Positions 1 to 7,511 of a DNA stretch of 64,000 nucleotides are shown here, piece by piece. The stretch is from Candidatus Helarchaeota archaeon (GTDB taxonomy: Archaea; Asgardarchaeota; Lokiarchaeia; Helarchaeales; RDOG01), in assembly GCA_019058315.1 (NCBI GenBank), contig JAHPZH010000001.1, positions 275,566 to 339,565 on the forward strand. Direction: 5' to 3'. Below the pieces are notes generated by a model. It saw only the letters and a list, made by a program, of their open reading frames with translations. It had not been told where the DNA came from and did no database searches. The position numbers and the translations under genes are program-made. Each line of letters opens with the position of its first letter. The stretch's first letter is position 1.

Positions 1-1473
1 TCTACTGGTTTTATAAGAAATACCTAGAACCGGAAGTATCATTCCTTGCGAAACTGAACTTGGCAAACCATTCACATGACATGCGCCTCGATTTGAAGTT
101 GCGTATTGTACGCCCATTGAGACAAAAGCTCTAGGATCATGAGCTGGTACTTCCAAACCTTTGACTTGAATTGCGTAATCTGATGAATTCTTGCCTATCT
201 CTTCCGCTGCTTTGCGAGTTCCCTCAGCTAATACTTTCCCAAAACCCTCTTTTTTAGCGATCAATTCAGTTAATTTGACGATAGCTTCAGCATTTCCCCA
301 TGTAAGGTCCAAGCCGCCAGTATCCTCCTTTGTAATTATTCCTTTTTCGTATAAGTCCATTGCGAATGATATTGTTCCACCTACTGAAATAGTATCTAGT
401 CCATATCTATTACAAATATCATTGGCTTTACAAATGGATTCTAAATTATCATTTAAACAATTTGTACCCAACATTGCCAAAGTCTCGTATTCGGGAGCAT
501 GTCCCTTTATACCTTTGTATGGTCCTTCATCAACCTCTATCTCGCATCCACAAGCTATGCTACAGCCATAACACGCATATAATCGCTTTTTATATTTGTC
601 TCTAAGTGAACTTCCTGCTAGACGATTTGTTAATATAAAAGGTTCAATACCTTTTTCATCAGCCCAATCGTGAACGGAAGCTCCCCAATTTTTAAAGGGT
701 ATATCACCAAGAACCCAGAACGCGTCTAGAAACGTCGCAGTGCCATATGATTTAAGTATATTAACCATAGGACTCATATTCATTTTACTATACAGACTTT
801 TATTTGCTTTTTTAAGTAAATCTTTGTCAGCAATCTCTACTTTATTGGTGCCTCTACATGCGATTGCTTTAAGCTTTTTCGATCCCATTACTGCTCCCAT
901 TCCAGTTCTTCCAGCAGCTCTTCCCAAGTCATTTATAACTGCTGCCATTTTAACTTGTTTTTCACCAGCAGGTCCTATAGAAGCAGTTCTAATTTTATTA
1001 TCACCCAATTCCTTTTGGATTTTAGCTTCTGTCTCAAAGGTATCTATACCCCAAAGTGAGCTTGCATTTTTTAATTCGACTTCTCCATCGTGAATCCATA
1101 AATATTTCGGGGCCTCAGCTATTCCCTCAATGATGACACCATCAAATCCCGAAAATTTCAACTCAGGTCCCCAAAAACCGCCACTACATGCCTCACCAAA
1201 AATATTTGTCAAAGGAGATTTAGCTGCTACCATATATCTTCCAGTACTTGGAGAGGGAGTTCCTACAAGTGGACCTGTGAAAAAACAAAGTTTATTTTGT
1301 TCTGACAAGGCATCAATTTCGGGTGGTACTTCATCGTATATGTATTTAATCCCAAAACCAGAACCTCCTATATAATCTCTAGCGAAGTCTAGATCTAAAT
1401 CTTCAATTTTAATATCATCAGATGATAAATTTACTCTAATTATTTTGCCGATATAACCCGTTATATTTCCCAA
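1..1473 (-). CDS. aor: Aldehyde:ferredoxin oxidoreductase (tungsten), 3' end cut by window edge
   Basis: Reading the minus strand gives an open frame of about 491 codons running off the left edge; the family is usually 600-650 aa, so roughly the last fifth is missing. The N-terminus (GYIGKIIRVNLS), GPLVGTPSPSTGRY and the ATSNRGACHVNG block are typical of AOR. The cluster motif CYGCSIACGC at residues 301-310 supplies Cys301, Cys304 and Cys308, matching CxxCxxxC; the fourth ligand would lie beyond the edge. The family oxidises aldehydes to acids at a tungsten-pterin centre and reduces ferredoxin in the cytoplasm. The start is TTG at 1473 (TTG 1476 is the alternative), because a GGTGA ribosome site at 1479-1483 overlaps the stop of the upstream DUF362/ferredoxin gene. 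That arrangement suggests translational coupling. The aldehyde substrate cannot be inferred. Confidence 0.93.
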   Translation of the reverse strand, partial: MGNITGYIGKIIRVNLSSDDIKIEDLDLDFARDYIGGSGFGIKYIYDEVPPEIDALSEQNKLCFFTGPLVGTPSPSTGRYMVAAKSPLTNIFGEACSGGFWGPELKFSGFDGVIIEGIAEAPKYLWIHDGEVELKNASSLWGIDTFETEAKIQKELGDNKIRTASIGPAGEKQVKMAAVINDLGRAAGRTGMGAVMGSKKLKAIACRGTNKVEIADKDLLKKANKSLYSKMNMSPMVNILKSYGTATFLDAFWVLGDIPFKNWGASVHDWADEKGIEPFILTNRLAGSSLRDKYKKRLYACYGCSIACGCEIEVDEGPYKGIKGHAPEYETLAMLGTNCLNDNLESICKANDICNRYGLDTISVGGTISFAMDLYEKGIITKEDTGGLDLTWGNAEAIVKLTELIAKKEGFGKVLAEGTRKAAEEIGKNSSDYAIQVKGLEVPAHDPRAFVSMGVQYATSNRGACHVNGLPSSVSQGMILPVLGISYKTSR

Positions 1474-1478
1474 CAAGA

Positions 1479-2834
1479 TCACCTTTCCACATATTCGGTC
1501 ATATCAATTCTATTAGGATTTCTTTTAAATCCACCATCTTCTGCATTTGGATTGGGAAGTGGATTTTTTAAGGCATATAACCTTCTCAACACACGTCCAG
1601 CAATACCACTATCTGGGAGTAGACCACCTTCCTCCATTTTAGGAACTTCTTGAGGAATAACATTTCGAAGCCTATATTCTTTGATACCTAATCCGTTTTT
1701 TACTGCAGACATGATTTGAATGTTTTCGCTTACTCCTACTAAAGAACCACAAGCTGCCATTTTAGGAATTCCTGCGTTAATGACATCTTTTGACTCAGCT
1801 ACACTATTCGGAGTTCCCTCGGATTCTGTGATTGCATCGAGACAAGCAACATCTATTGCTACAGGATCTCCTACAGATGCGAATATGCCGATATTTGGAA
1901 CTATTGGAACATCGGTCCATGGTATACAATCACACCAAGGACTAACATCGATAGCCATATTGATAAAACCCACGTTCTCTTTACCTACTAAGTTCATAAA
2001 TGCTTTTGCTGAATCGGAAATTCCTATTGCTGCGGTCTCTAATCCATCAAGAATTTCTAGACTCAAAAATACACCACATCCCATCGTTCCAAATAAATGA
2101 GCCGTACAACCAATACATTTTTCTTTTTCCCAGTGAACCCCATTTTCATCGATTTTTATTGCATCCATAGGACATATTGACATACATCTTTCAGCATTTG
2201 GACATTTAAGACCTAAACAAAGAATAGGATTATAAGAATAGGTATGTAAACCGTATTTTGGGTGCCTACCACCGTGTAGATTTAGTTTTCCACGTTGGGA
2301 AGCACAGCCCACCCCGATATTTTTTATTGCACCGCCAAACGTTCCCAAAGGATGACCCTTAAAATGGCTCAAGACAATAACCGCTGAAGCCATAGCAAAT
2401 CCACTTGCAATATATTGTTCCTTTAAAAAGATTCCTTCGGGTAAATCTACTCGAATATCGTCCTGACCGAAACCATCTGCGATTACTATCGGACAACCAC
2501 AACTCTCAGCTGTAAACCCATTTCTTGCAGCAGTCTTTAAATGATCAATTGGATTTGTTCGCCCTGCCCAAGGAGTATATGGCAGCGTGCATGTATCCGT
2601 TACAAATGGTATTCCTTTATATTGTTTTATCTTTTCTGCTATCACTCTGACATAAACTGGTCGCAAATATCCTGTATTATTATATTCTCCCATGTGTAGT
2701 TTAATGGCTACATATTCACCTTCGTTAAATAAATTCTGAAACTTTGCCGCGTCAAATAAAGCTGCAACTTTTGCTGCTAAGGAATGATTCATATGTTGTG
2801 CTCTAGCATCCATAAAATATACTGTTTTTTCCAA
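1479..2834 (-). CDS. DUF362 domain protein with internal 4Fe-4S cluster motifs
   Basis: 451 aa. Residues 1-200 and 255-380 match the DUF362 'uncharacterized Fe-S centre protein' pattern, with IKLHMGE near 44 and SHFKGHPLGTFGGAIKNIG at 156-174. A ferredoxin-like insert lies between about 205 and 255, with Cys206, Cys211, Cys217 and Cys221 followed by Cys240, Cys243 and Cys253. The second set is irregular (CIGC then CG), so one or two clusters are possible. It sits directly upstream of the aldehyde:ferredoxin oxidoreductase gene and its stop overlaps that gene's ribosome site. An electron-transfer or maturation partner role for AOR is a reasonable inference. The biochemical role of DUF362 is not established, so this is a family call only. 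Confidence 0.88.
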   Translation of the reverse strand: MEKTVYFMDARAQHMNHSLAAKVAALFDAAKFQNLFNEGEYVAIKLHMGEYNNTGYLRPVYVRVIAEKIKQYKGIPFVTDTCTLPYTPWAGRTNPIDHLKTAARNGFTAESCGCPIVIADGFGQDDIRVDLPEGIFLKEQYIASGFAMASAVIVLSHFKGHPLGTFGGAIKNIGVGCASQRGKLNLHGGRHPKYGLHTYSYNPILCLGLKCPNAERCMSICPMDAIKIDENGVHWEKEKCIGCTAHLFGTMGCGVFLSLEILDGLETAAIGISDSAKAFMNLVGKENVGFINMAIDVSPWCDCIPWTDVPIVPNIGIFASVGDPVAIDVACLDAITESEGTPNSVAESKDVINAGIPKMAACGSLVGVSENIQIMSAVKNGLGIKEYRLRNVIPQEVPKMEEGGLLPDSGIAGRVLRRLYALKNPLPNPNAEDGGFKRNPNRIDMTEYVER

Positions 2835-2965
2835 TTTTTTGCCCTCATTAATAATTCCATCAAAATTATTTATTTTATTATTTAATTATAGTTAGATGTA
2901 AAATTGATTTAAAGTTTGTAGTTAAATAACCATAAATGGAATTTTAATTCTGTAAAAAGGAGAAT

Positions 2966-3526
2966 TCAATTATTTTGCATATTCTTTTCTTTTCTGAACT
3001 GTCTCGAATATATTAACGCTATAGTTTGAATGATAATTCCAGGTATTATCATCCAATAAAGAGTGGGAATTCCTAAGAACCAATGAGCATGAATACGATG
3101 AGCATAATCATAAAATTTATCAAGACCCCAAATAACATAACATCCAAAATCTTCCATTACACCAAATGTCATCCAATCTCCAATTAAAAGAAGCAAATAA
3201 AGACTTGCTTCCTTTGAATATTCTTTTCCAAAGGGAACATAACCCTCTTCTCGACTCTGCGCATAGATAAACATAGTTAAGAAAGTTAATGGAATGATAA
3301 AAGTCTGCATCAGTCCCCAAAAACCATAGTGCCAATTGTCCCCCCCATAAACGATAAAAATATCTCCTGGATTCCATAATGGAGACTCCCAAATGCTGAC
3401 TGAAACATAAATTGAACCATGAAAGAAAAATGTAATAGCGAAGCCAATGTGGCATTTGTAAAATATGATTATAGAAATACACCCCAACAATCCCATAAAT
3501 AGAAAGGCAAATAACCAAGAATCCAT
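2966..3526 (-). CDS. Five-TM membrane protein of unknown function
   Basis: 186 aa with hydrophobic stretches at about 4-22, 25-44, 68-90, 108-130 and 150-175, indicating an integral membrane protein. A His-rich loop (HRIHAH) lies at 143-148, just before the last helix, and a Trp-rich loop (NWHYGFWG) at 64-71. An alternative frame over the same bases (about 132 aa) lacks this clean membrane pattern and was discarded. The gene stands alone between the AOR operon and the DUF166 gene. I do not recognise the family. Confidence 0.7.
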   Translation of the reverse strand: MDSWLFAFLFMGLLGCISIIIFYKCHIGFAITFFFHGSIYVSVSIWESPLWNPGDIFIVYGGDNWHYGFWGLMQTFIIPLTFLTMFIYAQSREEGYVPFGKEYSKEASLYLLLLIGDWMTFGVMEDFGCYVIWGLDKFYDYAHRIHAHWFLGIPTLYWMIIPGIIIQTIALIYSRQFRKEKNMQNN

Positions 3527-3586
3527 TATAAAATCTCCTGATAGAAATTCGAATTTAAAGGAATATTAAATTTTTGATTTAGCAAA

Positions 3587-4282
3587 TTATCTTTTTTCTA
3601 GCCTTGTATTATACTCTTTTTCTATCTCTTCAATAAATTTTAATATAGTTTCATCTTTAAAATCGTATTTATTTTTTAAGCTTCCCAATAAAGAGCGAAT
3701 ATGAATCAAACCTGATAATTCTTTATCACAAGTTCTACCAAAACGCGGAGCTCTACATTCATGGCACACATGAATAGCAAAATCTTGTAAGTTTGTTGGA
3801 CTGATTTCTTTTAATTTAATAAAATTTGGCCCTACCTTTGAAGAACCACAAGGCGAACTCCGAATTATTTCAATTTTTTTTATCTTTTTTTCTTGTTCAT
3901 CTAATTCACACACATATTTAGGACGACCAAAATAATGAGCAAATGTATCAATTTCAAATATTCCTGTATTTGGTTCAAGAGAACACATTGTTGGAAATGC
4001 GAGGACTTCCTGATTTATTTCATGAATTTGTTTAAAAAACCCAGCACCAAAACTTATCCCTAATAATGTGGGCTTCCCCAATTCTGCAAGTGCTATTACT
4101 TGATCAGGATGTCTTAAGTAAGATATGTAGAGATCACATTCAGGAATCTCTAATTTATAATCGTCTAAAATTTGAGAAGAAGAAATTTCTTCTACTTGTA
4201 TCCATTCACAAGAAAATATCCGCTGAATGTTCTCAAAGGCACGTTCCCCGTATTTTCCATCGGTAACGATGCCTATTTTCAT
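3587..4282 (-). CDS. DUF166 family protein
   Basis: 231 aa, a usual size for the archaeal DUF166 family. The N-terminus (MKIGIVTDGKYGERAFENI) and the cysteine pattern fit: Cys100, Cys145 in SSPCGSS, Cys173/Cys176 in CHECRAP, and Cys185. The conserved cysteines suggest metal or Fe-S binding, but the family function is unknown. A GGAAGT-type ribosome site precedes the ATG, and the start lies one base after the stop of the upstream ArsR-type regulator, so the two are almost certainly co-transcribed. If the regulator senses metal or redox state, this protein is a plausible partner; that is inference. Confidence 0.85.
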   Translation of the reverse strand: MKIGIVTDGKYGERAFENIQRIFSCEWIQVEEISSSQILDDYKLEIPECDLYISYLRHPDQVIALAELGKPTLLGISFGAGFFKQIHEINQEVLAFPTMCSLEPNTGIFEIDTFAHYFGRPKYVCELDEQEKKIKKIEIIRSSPCGSSKVGPNFIKLKEISPTNLQDFAIHVCHECRAPRFGRTCDKELSGLIHIRSLLGSLKNKYDFKDETILKFIEEIEKEYNTRLEKR

Positions 4283-4283
4283 T

Positions 4284-4637
4284 TTATACTTCCTTTAAAC
4301 TATTTAAAATATGTTTTGTTGAGTCATTGAGCTTATAGAATTTCCACTTAGATTGTAGGTATGTGCTAACGAGACCACTACCTTTCATAACCGAAAGATG
4401 GTGGGAAATTAAGTTAGGTTTTTTATTTAACTGTTCAATCAGTTCACAAACACAATGATCCCTTAAAAGTAGTAGAAAAGCAATTTTTAAGCGAATAGGG
4501 TGGGATAAAGCGTGAAATGCTGAACCTAACTCGTCCAAAACCTCTTCGGGCGGTATATCTTCTAACTCTTTCAACAATTCTAACCTTAATTCTTCTTTTG
4601 TTTTAGGATCAGTTGCACAGCATGGATGTTGGTTCAT
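4284..4637 (-). CDS. ArsR/SmtB-family winged-helix regulator with Cys metal-site motifs
   Basis: 117 aa. The winged helix spans about residues 35-110, with HALSHPIRLKI at 42-52 and the recognition-helix region KPNLISHHLSVMKGSGLV at 73-90. HCVCEL (Cys62, Cys64) matches the ELCVC-type alpha-3 metal/metalloid site of ArsR proteins, and Cys6-Cys7 at the N-terminus resembles the extra ligand of CadC-type sensors. It is therefore probably a metal- or thiol-responsive repressor that dissociates on ligand binding. It forms a two-gene operon with the DUF166 gene downstream, one base apart. The effector is not determinable from sequence. Confidence 0.9.
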   Translation of the reverse strand: MNQHPCCATDPKTKEELRLELLKELEDIPPEEVLDELGSAFHALSHPIRLKIAFLLLLRDHCVCELIEQLNKKPNLISHHLSVMKGSGLVSTYLQSKWKFYKLNDSTKHILNSLKEV

Positions 4638-4727
4638 ACTTAGATATTATCTTCAACTTATTTAAGTCATTGATTTTGAATTCAAAATTTTTTGAATTTA
4701 AATATACAAGTAAAAAACAAGAAAAAA

Positions 4728-5297
4728 TTAATTAGAATCATGCATTACAAATTTAAATTCACAAATATCGTCCCCTTCTGAGATACGCTTTAATGGTATT
4801 ATTTCACCATTAATACCAGCAGCCTCTAACCATCCTCTATGTCTGAAATTACAAGCACATTCATATTCCGATTCACCTTTTGATTTTTGTACCATTTGCC
4901 ATATGAAGCACTTTTTAACGATGCCTAAGCCCTCTTTATCAGAATTTATGACAAATTTAAACTTCATTATTTTAGGAAAATAAGCATCCATTATAGTATT
5001 CATGAGTTTGAATATTTCCGGCATTGTTTTTATGTCTCCTTTGCTGATGTTTAGAGCATTCATAATGTGTCGGGCTTCGATTTTCCCCATAGCTAATAGA
5101 GTTTTTTGATTTAGCTCATTTGCTTTCTTAAAACCTAGTTCACTTTTACATTTTAAAAACCATTGAGCATCATGTTGTGCCCAACACATTTGTAAAATGA
5201 ATTTTTGAGTATCTAAGGATAATTTATATTTTTCTTTAATTTTCTTTTTGGAAAAATTCTCATTATTTCTCTCAACTATTGAAGATCTTCCAATCAT
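4728..5297 (-). CDS. DUF6125 / L-2-amino-thiazoline-4-carboxylate hydrolase-like protein
   Basis: 189 aa. WAQHDAQWF at 39-47 followed by ELGFKKANELN resembles the opening signature of DUF6125 and related proteins. A cysteine-containing second half (Cys130, Cys147, Cys149, then RGWLEAAG at 154-161) resembles the ATC-hydrolase-like fold family. In that family a conserved Cys in the second half is used in catalysis or metal binding; this cannot be confirmed here. It is divergent from the TrmB regulator gene across 106 bases that hold two palindromes, so it may be a TrmB target. Family assignment is moderate. Confidence 0.6.
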   Translation of the reverse strand: MIGRSSIVERNNENFSKKKIKEKYKLSLDTQKFILQMCWAQHDAQWFLKCKSELGFKKANELNQKTLLAMGKIEARHIMNALNISKGDIKTMPEIFKLMNTIMDAYFPKIMKFKFVINSDKEGLGIVKKCFIWQMVQKSKGESEYECACNFRHRGWLEAAGINGEIIPLKRISEGDDICEFKFVMHDSN

Positions 5298-5352
5298 TAT
5301 AAGAATCTCCTTTTCAATTTAATAATATTTACCCTATAAATCCTAATATTGA

Positions 5353-5366
5353 TTTTCGATCGAAAA
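5353..5366. promoter_or_regulatory. Perfect 14-bp palindrome between divergent genes
   Basis: TTTTCGATCGAAAA is fully self-complementary. It lies in the 106-base gap between the DUF6125-like gene (minus) and the TrmB-type gene (plus). Palindromes of this size in such a gap are typical operator candidates for a dimeric winged-helix regulator, here probably the adjacent TrmB protein. Binding is inferred. Confidence 0.45.
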
Positions 5367-5380
5367 CAACTTTTTTTTAG

Positions 5381-5394
5381 TTGTAGTTCTACAA
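5381..5394. promoter_or_regulatory. Inverted repeat just upstream of the TrmB-type gene
   Basis: TTGTAG-TT-CTACAA has two 6-bp complementary arms with a 2-base centre and ends nine bases before the ATG at 5404. A protein bound here would cover the transcription or translation start, suggesting autorepression. It differs in sequence from the palindrome at 5353-5366. Confidence 0.4.
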
Positions 5395-5403
5395 TATTTT
5401 ATA

Positions 5404-6300
5404 ATGTCAAATAATTTAACCTATGAATTGAAAGAATTTTTAAAAAGTGGAAAGCTTTCGAATTACGAAATAAAAGCATATTTAGCAATGTTAGAATTTA
5501 ATGATTTAACTGCGAAAGAAATTAGCCAAAAGTCAAGAGTCCCTGCTGGTAGAATTTATGAAGTTTTAGAGGAACTAAAAATAAAGGGCTTGATCGAAAT
5601 TCAAGAGTCGAGACCAAAAAAATATAGAAAAATCCATCCAAATAAAGCTTTATATAATCTTATTTCGCATTTTGCAGATGAGAATAGGAAAAGAATGACT
5701 TATTTAACCAATCAAGCCAAAAATTTGGAATCTCAATTAAAAAATTCTAAACTTTTTACCAAAGAAGACTCTTCGAGGATTTTTTGGTCGACAGCTTTTG
5801 GTTGGAAGTCTGTTTTCGATTTATACTTAAAAAAGTTCAGTGAAATGCAAGAAGAACTACTTATGACTGGTTTTATAGATAATAATACAATAAAAATTCT
5901 ACATTTTGCTAAGCCTTTCTATTTAGGTATTAAAAGGTTAATAGATCGAGGTATTTCTGTGAAATATCTTTGGTGCTTTGACCATGATCAAAGAGCTATC
6001 TCAGAAGACCTTAAAATAAAAAATGAGACACTTTATGATAAATTAATGAAAAGGTTTAAAGAATTATACGATTTTACTCCAAATCCAAATCTAGAAGTAA
6101 AGTTTATACATAATAGGATCCCAACTTATTTTGATATTCTAGATAAGAGAAGAATAATAATAAAACTCCAAGATCCATTACAACCACATAGAATTTTCTC
6201 CGCGTTAAATGTGTTAGACCCAAATCTGGCAAGGGAGTTAAGAAATAAATTCTTTGAAATTTGGCTTTTTGTAGCTAATGAAGGAAATATCTCTTTATAA
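5404..6300 (+). CDS. TrmB-family transcriptional regulator
   Basis: 298 aa. The N-terminal winged helix (about 12-90) has the TrmB pattern: NYEIKAYLAMLEFNDLTAKE, then VPAGRIYEVLEELKIKGLIE, then KKYRKIHPNKAL. A short coiled coil follows at about 90-115, then a C-terminal effector-like domain with phospholipase-D-like topology (about 120-298). TrmB proteins usually control sugar uptake or central metabolism in archaea. There is no sugar transporter beside it, so the ligand is unknown. It is divergent from the DUF6125-like gene with two palindromes between them. Confidence 0.9.
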   Translation: MSNNLTYELKEFLKSGKLSNYEIKAYLAMLEFNDLTAKEISQKSRVPAGRIYEVLEELKIKGLIEIQESRPKKYRKIHPNKALYNLISHFADENRKRMTYLTNQAKNLESQLKNSKLFTKEDSSRIFWSTAFGWKSVFDLYLKKFSEMQEELLMTGFIDNNTIKILHFAKPFYLGIKRLIDRGISVKYLWCFDHDQRAISEDLKIKNETLYDKLMKRFKELYDFTPNPNLEVKFIHNRIPTYFDILDKRRIIIKLQDPLQPHRIFSALNVLDPNLARELRNKFFEIWLFVANEGNISL

Positions 6301-6484
6301 AAACTTAAATCAAAAATTGGGAGAAGAAACAGAAACAAAACCTCGAAATTAATTAAAATTGATTCAAATAATAATTGAATTATTTATATTTTTTCTTAAG
6401 CTGATATTATTTTAATACCTGTGATTAACGAAAGAATTACATCATAGTATATACATTATGATCGAGTGCAAAAATTAAAAAAAG

Positions 6485-6503
6485 AAAGAAATCATATTTC
6501 TTT
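6485..6503. repeat. Short perfect hairpin upstream of a small membrane gene
   Basis: AAAGAAAT-CAT-ATTTCTTT forms an 8-bp stem with a 3-base loop, followed by more T residues. It lies between the TrmB-type gene and the small membrane-protein gene, inside a 251-base gap that otherwise shows only AT-rich sequence and a TATA-like box. It could mark termination of the TrmB transcript or be an operator. Confidence 0.35.
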
Positions 6504-6505
6504 TT

Positions 6506-6518
6506 ACCTTTTAAAAAC
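6506..6518 (+). promoter_or_regulatory. Probable BRE/TATA promoter of the small membrane-protein gene
   Basis: ACC followed by TTTTAAAAA lies about 35-45 bases upstream of the ATG at 6552, the spacing expected for an archaeal TATA box with a short leader. An AAGGT ribosome site lies just before the start codon. Assigned by pattern only. Confidence 0.4.
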
Positions 6519-6551
6519 ATAAAAATTTAAAATAAAAAAGAAGGTAAAAAA

Positions 6552-6929
6552 ATGGCAATTGAGGATATTCAGACATTTGTTTTTGGAATAATAATTATGG
6601 TTCTTGTGATAGTAGGGATAATCATTGGCGTGGCAGTAGTTGAAAATCCGACACTAATGGAGATATTGGATAATCTTGCTGCAGTTATTTATATTAATGC
6701 TGGACTTGTGCTCTTATTGGGTGGTGTATGGAAAAGCAAGACCTTAATAACCGTTGGATTTATTTTAACGTTATGTGCATCAGGAATCCTTATACCAGGC
6801 TTTACATTCTCGATTTTCTATGCACCATATGATACTGCTAGCGTAATCGGTGCTATTATTTTGCTTTGTTTTGTAGGTACTGGTTTAGTCCTTGCAATCA
6901 TATCCTTTGTTAATGTCCAAAAAGAATAA
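6552..6929 (+). CDS. Small four-TM membrane protein
   Basis: 125 aa, almost entirely hydrophobic, with predicted membrane helices at about 8-30, 42-60, 66-90 and 98-121 and a short charged tail (NVQKE). The ATG is preceded by AAGAAGGT. It is a single-gene unit with its own TATA-like box and a strong T tract downstream. I recognise no family; it could be a small transport or membrane-organising protein. Confidence 0.7.
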   Translation: MAIEDIQTFVFGIIIMVLVIVGIIIGVAVVENPTLMEILDNLAAVIYINAGLVLLLGGVWKSKTLITVGFILTLCASGILIPGFTFSIFYAPYDTASVIGAIILLCFVGTGLVLAIISFVNVQKE

Positions 6930-6940
6930 TCCTTTCTCTC

Positions 6941-6949
6941 TTTTTTTTT
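6941..6949 (+). terminator. T9 tract downstream of the small membrane-protein gene
   Basis: A pyrimidine-rich run ending in nine T residues lies 12-20 bases after the stop codon at 6929, the usual form of an archaeal intrinsic terminator. The rest of the gap to 7105 shows nothing else. Confidence 0.5.
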
Positions 6950-7105
6950 GTAATGCTTGTTAAAAACCATAAGATAATTTTTCTGAACTATATTCTTTTA
7001 GAAGCTTTGAATAATCAACGATAAACTAATTGAAATAGTATTAATGTAATTTATTACAAATAGATCAAATTCGTTATTTAAAATTGATAAAAATAAACTA
7101 AAGAA

Positions 7106-7432
7106 CTAATAATATCCTCCTCCACTCAAAGGTGGAACAAGATAAAACTCATCCCCCTCATTTAACTCTAAATCTAAGTCCTTTTCTAAATCAAGATCCT
7201 TATAATTTCTCAAAAAATGTATCATTTTAAATTTTTTCTGACTTTTATCAAGAAAACTTTCTGGAAATGAGCCCGAATATCCTTCATATAAATAGTTTAA
7301 GAATGATTGAATGTTCATTCCCTTATCTATTTCCAATATTATTTGCTTTTTTCCAATACGCTCTCCTATTAACCCCATAAGATGAACTTTAATTTGAATT
7401 TTGTTACGATCCGATTTTTCTTCTTTTACCAT
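7106..7432 (-). CDS. MoaD/ThiS-like (ubiquitin-fold) sulfur-carrier protein with extra C-terminal residues
   Basis: 108 aa with a beta-grasp pattern: KIQIKVHLMGLIGERIGKKQ at the start, a middle helix (MNIQSFLNYLYEGY), and LNEGDEFYLVPPLSGGGYY at the end. The LVPPLSGG ending is characteristic of MoaD, whose terminal Gly carries the thiocarboxylate for pterin-cofactor synthesis. Here the GG is followed by Gly-Tyr-Tyr, so activation may need trimming, or the tail belongs to a non-canonical subgroup. A tungstopterin enzyme (AOR) is encoded 5.6 kb away and MoaD-like genes often accompany AOR genes. It is divergent from a DUF362 gene. Confidence 0.82.
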   Translation of the reverse strand: MVKEEKSDRNKIQIKVHLMGLIGERIGKKQIILEIDKGMNIQSFLNYLYEGYSGSFPESFLDKSQKKFKMIHFLRNYKDLDLEKDLDLELNEGDEFYLVPPLSGGGYY

Positions 7433-7511
7433 AAATTAACAACCAGTTTTTTTTAAAAAACTCTCTAAACAATATTATTATGTGTTAAATTCAAAAATAA
7501 ATTGATTATTT

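Noticed and set aside
191..1375. Three plus-strand open frames (191-571, 740-1093, 1130-1375)
   Set aside because: They lie antisense to the AOR gene, whose minus-strand translation carries clear family motifs through the whole stretch; the plus-strand products resemble nothing.
3120..3518. 132-aa minus-strand frame overlapping the five-TM protein gene
   Set aside because: It reads the same bases in another frame and lacks the ordered hydrophobic helices of the 186-aa product.
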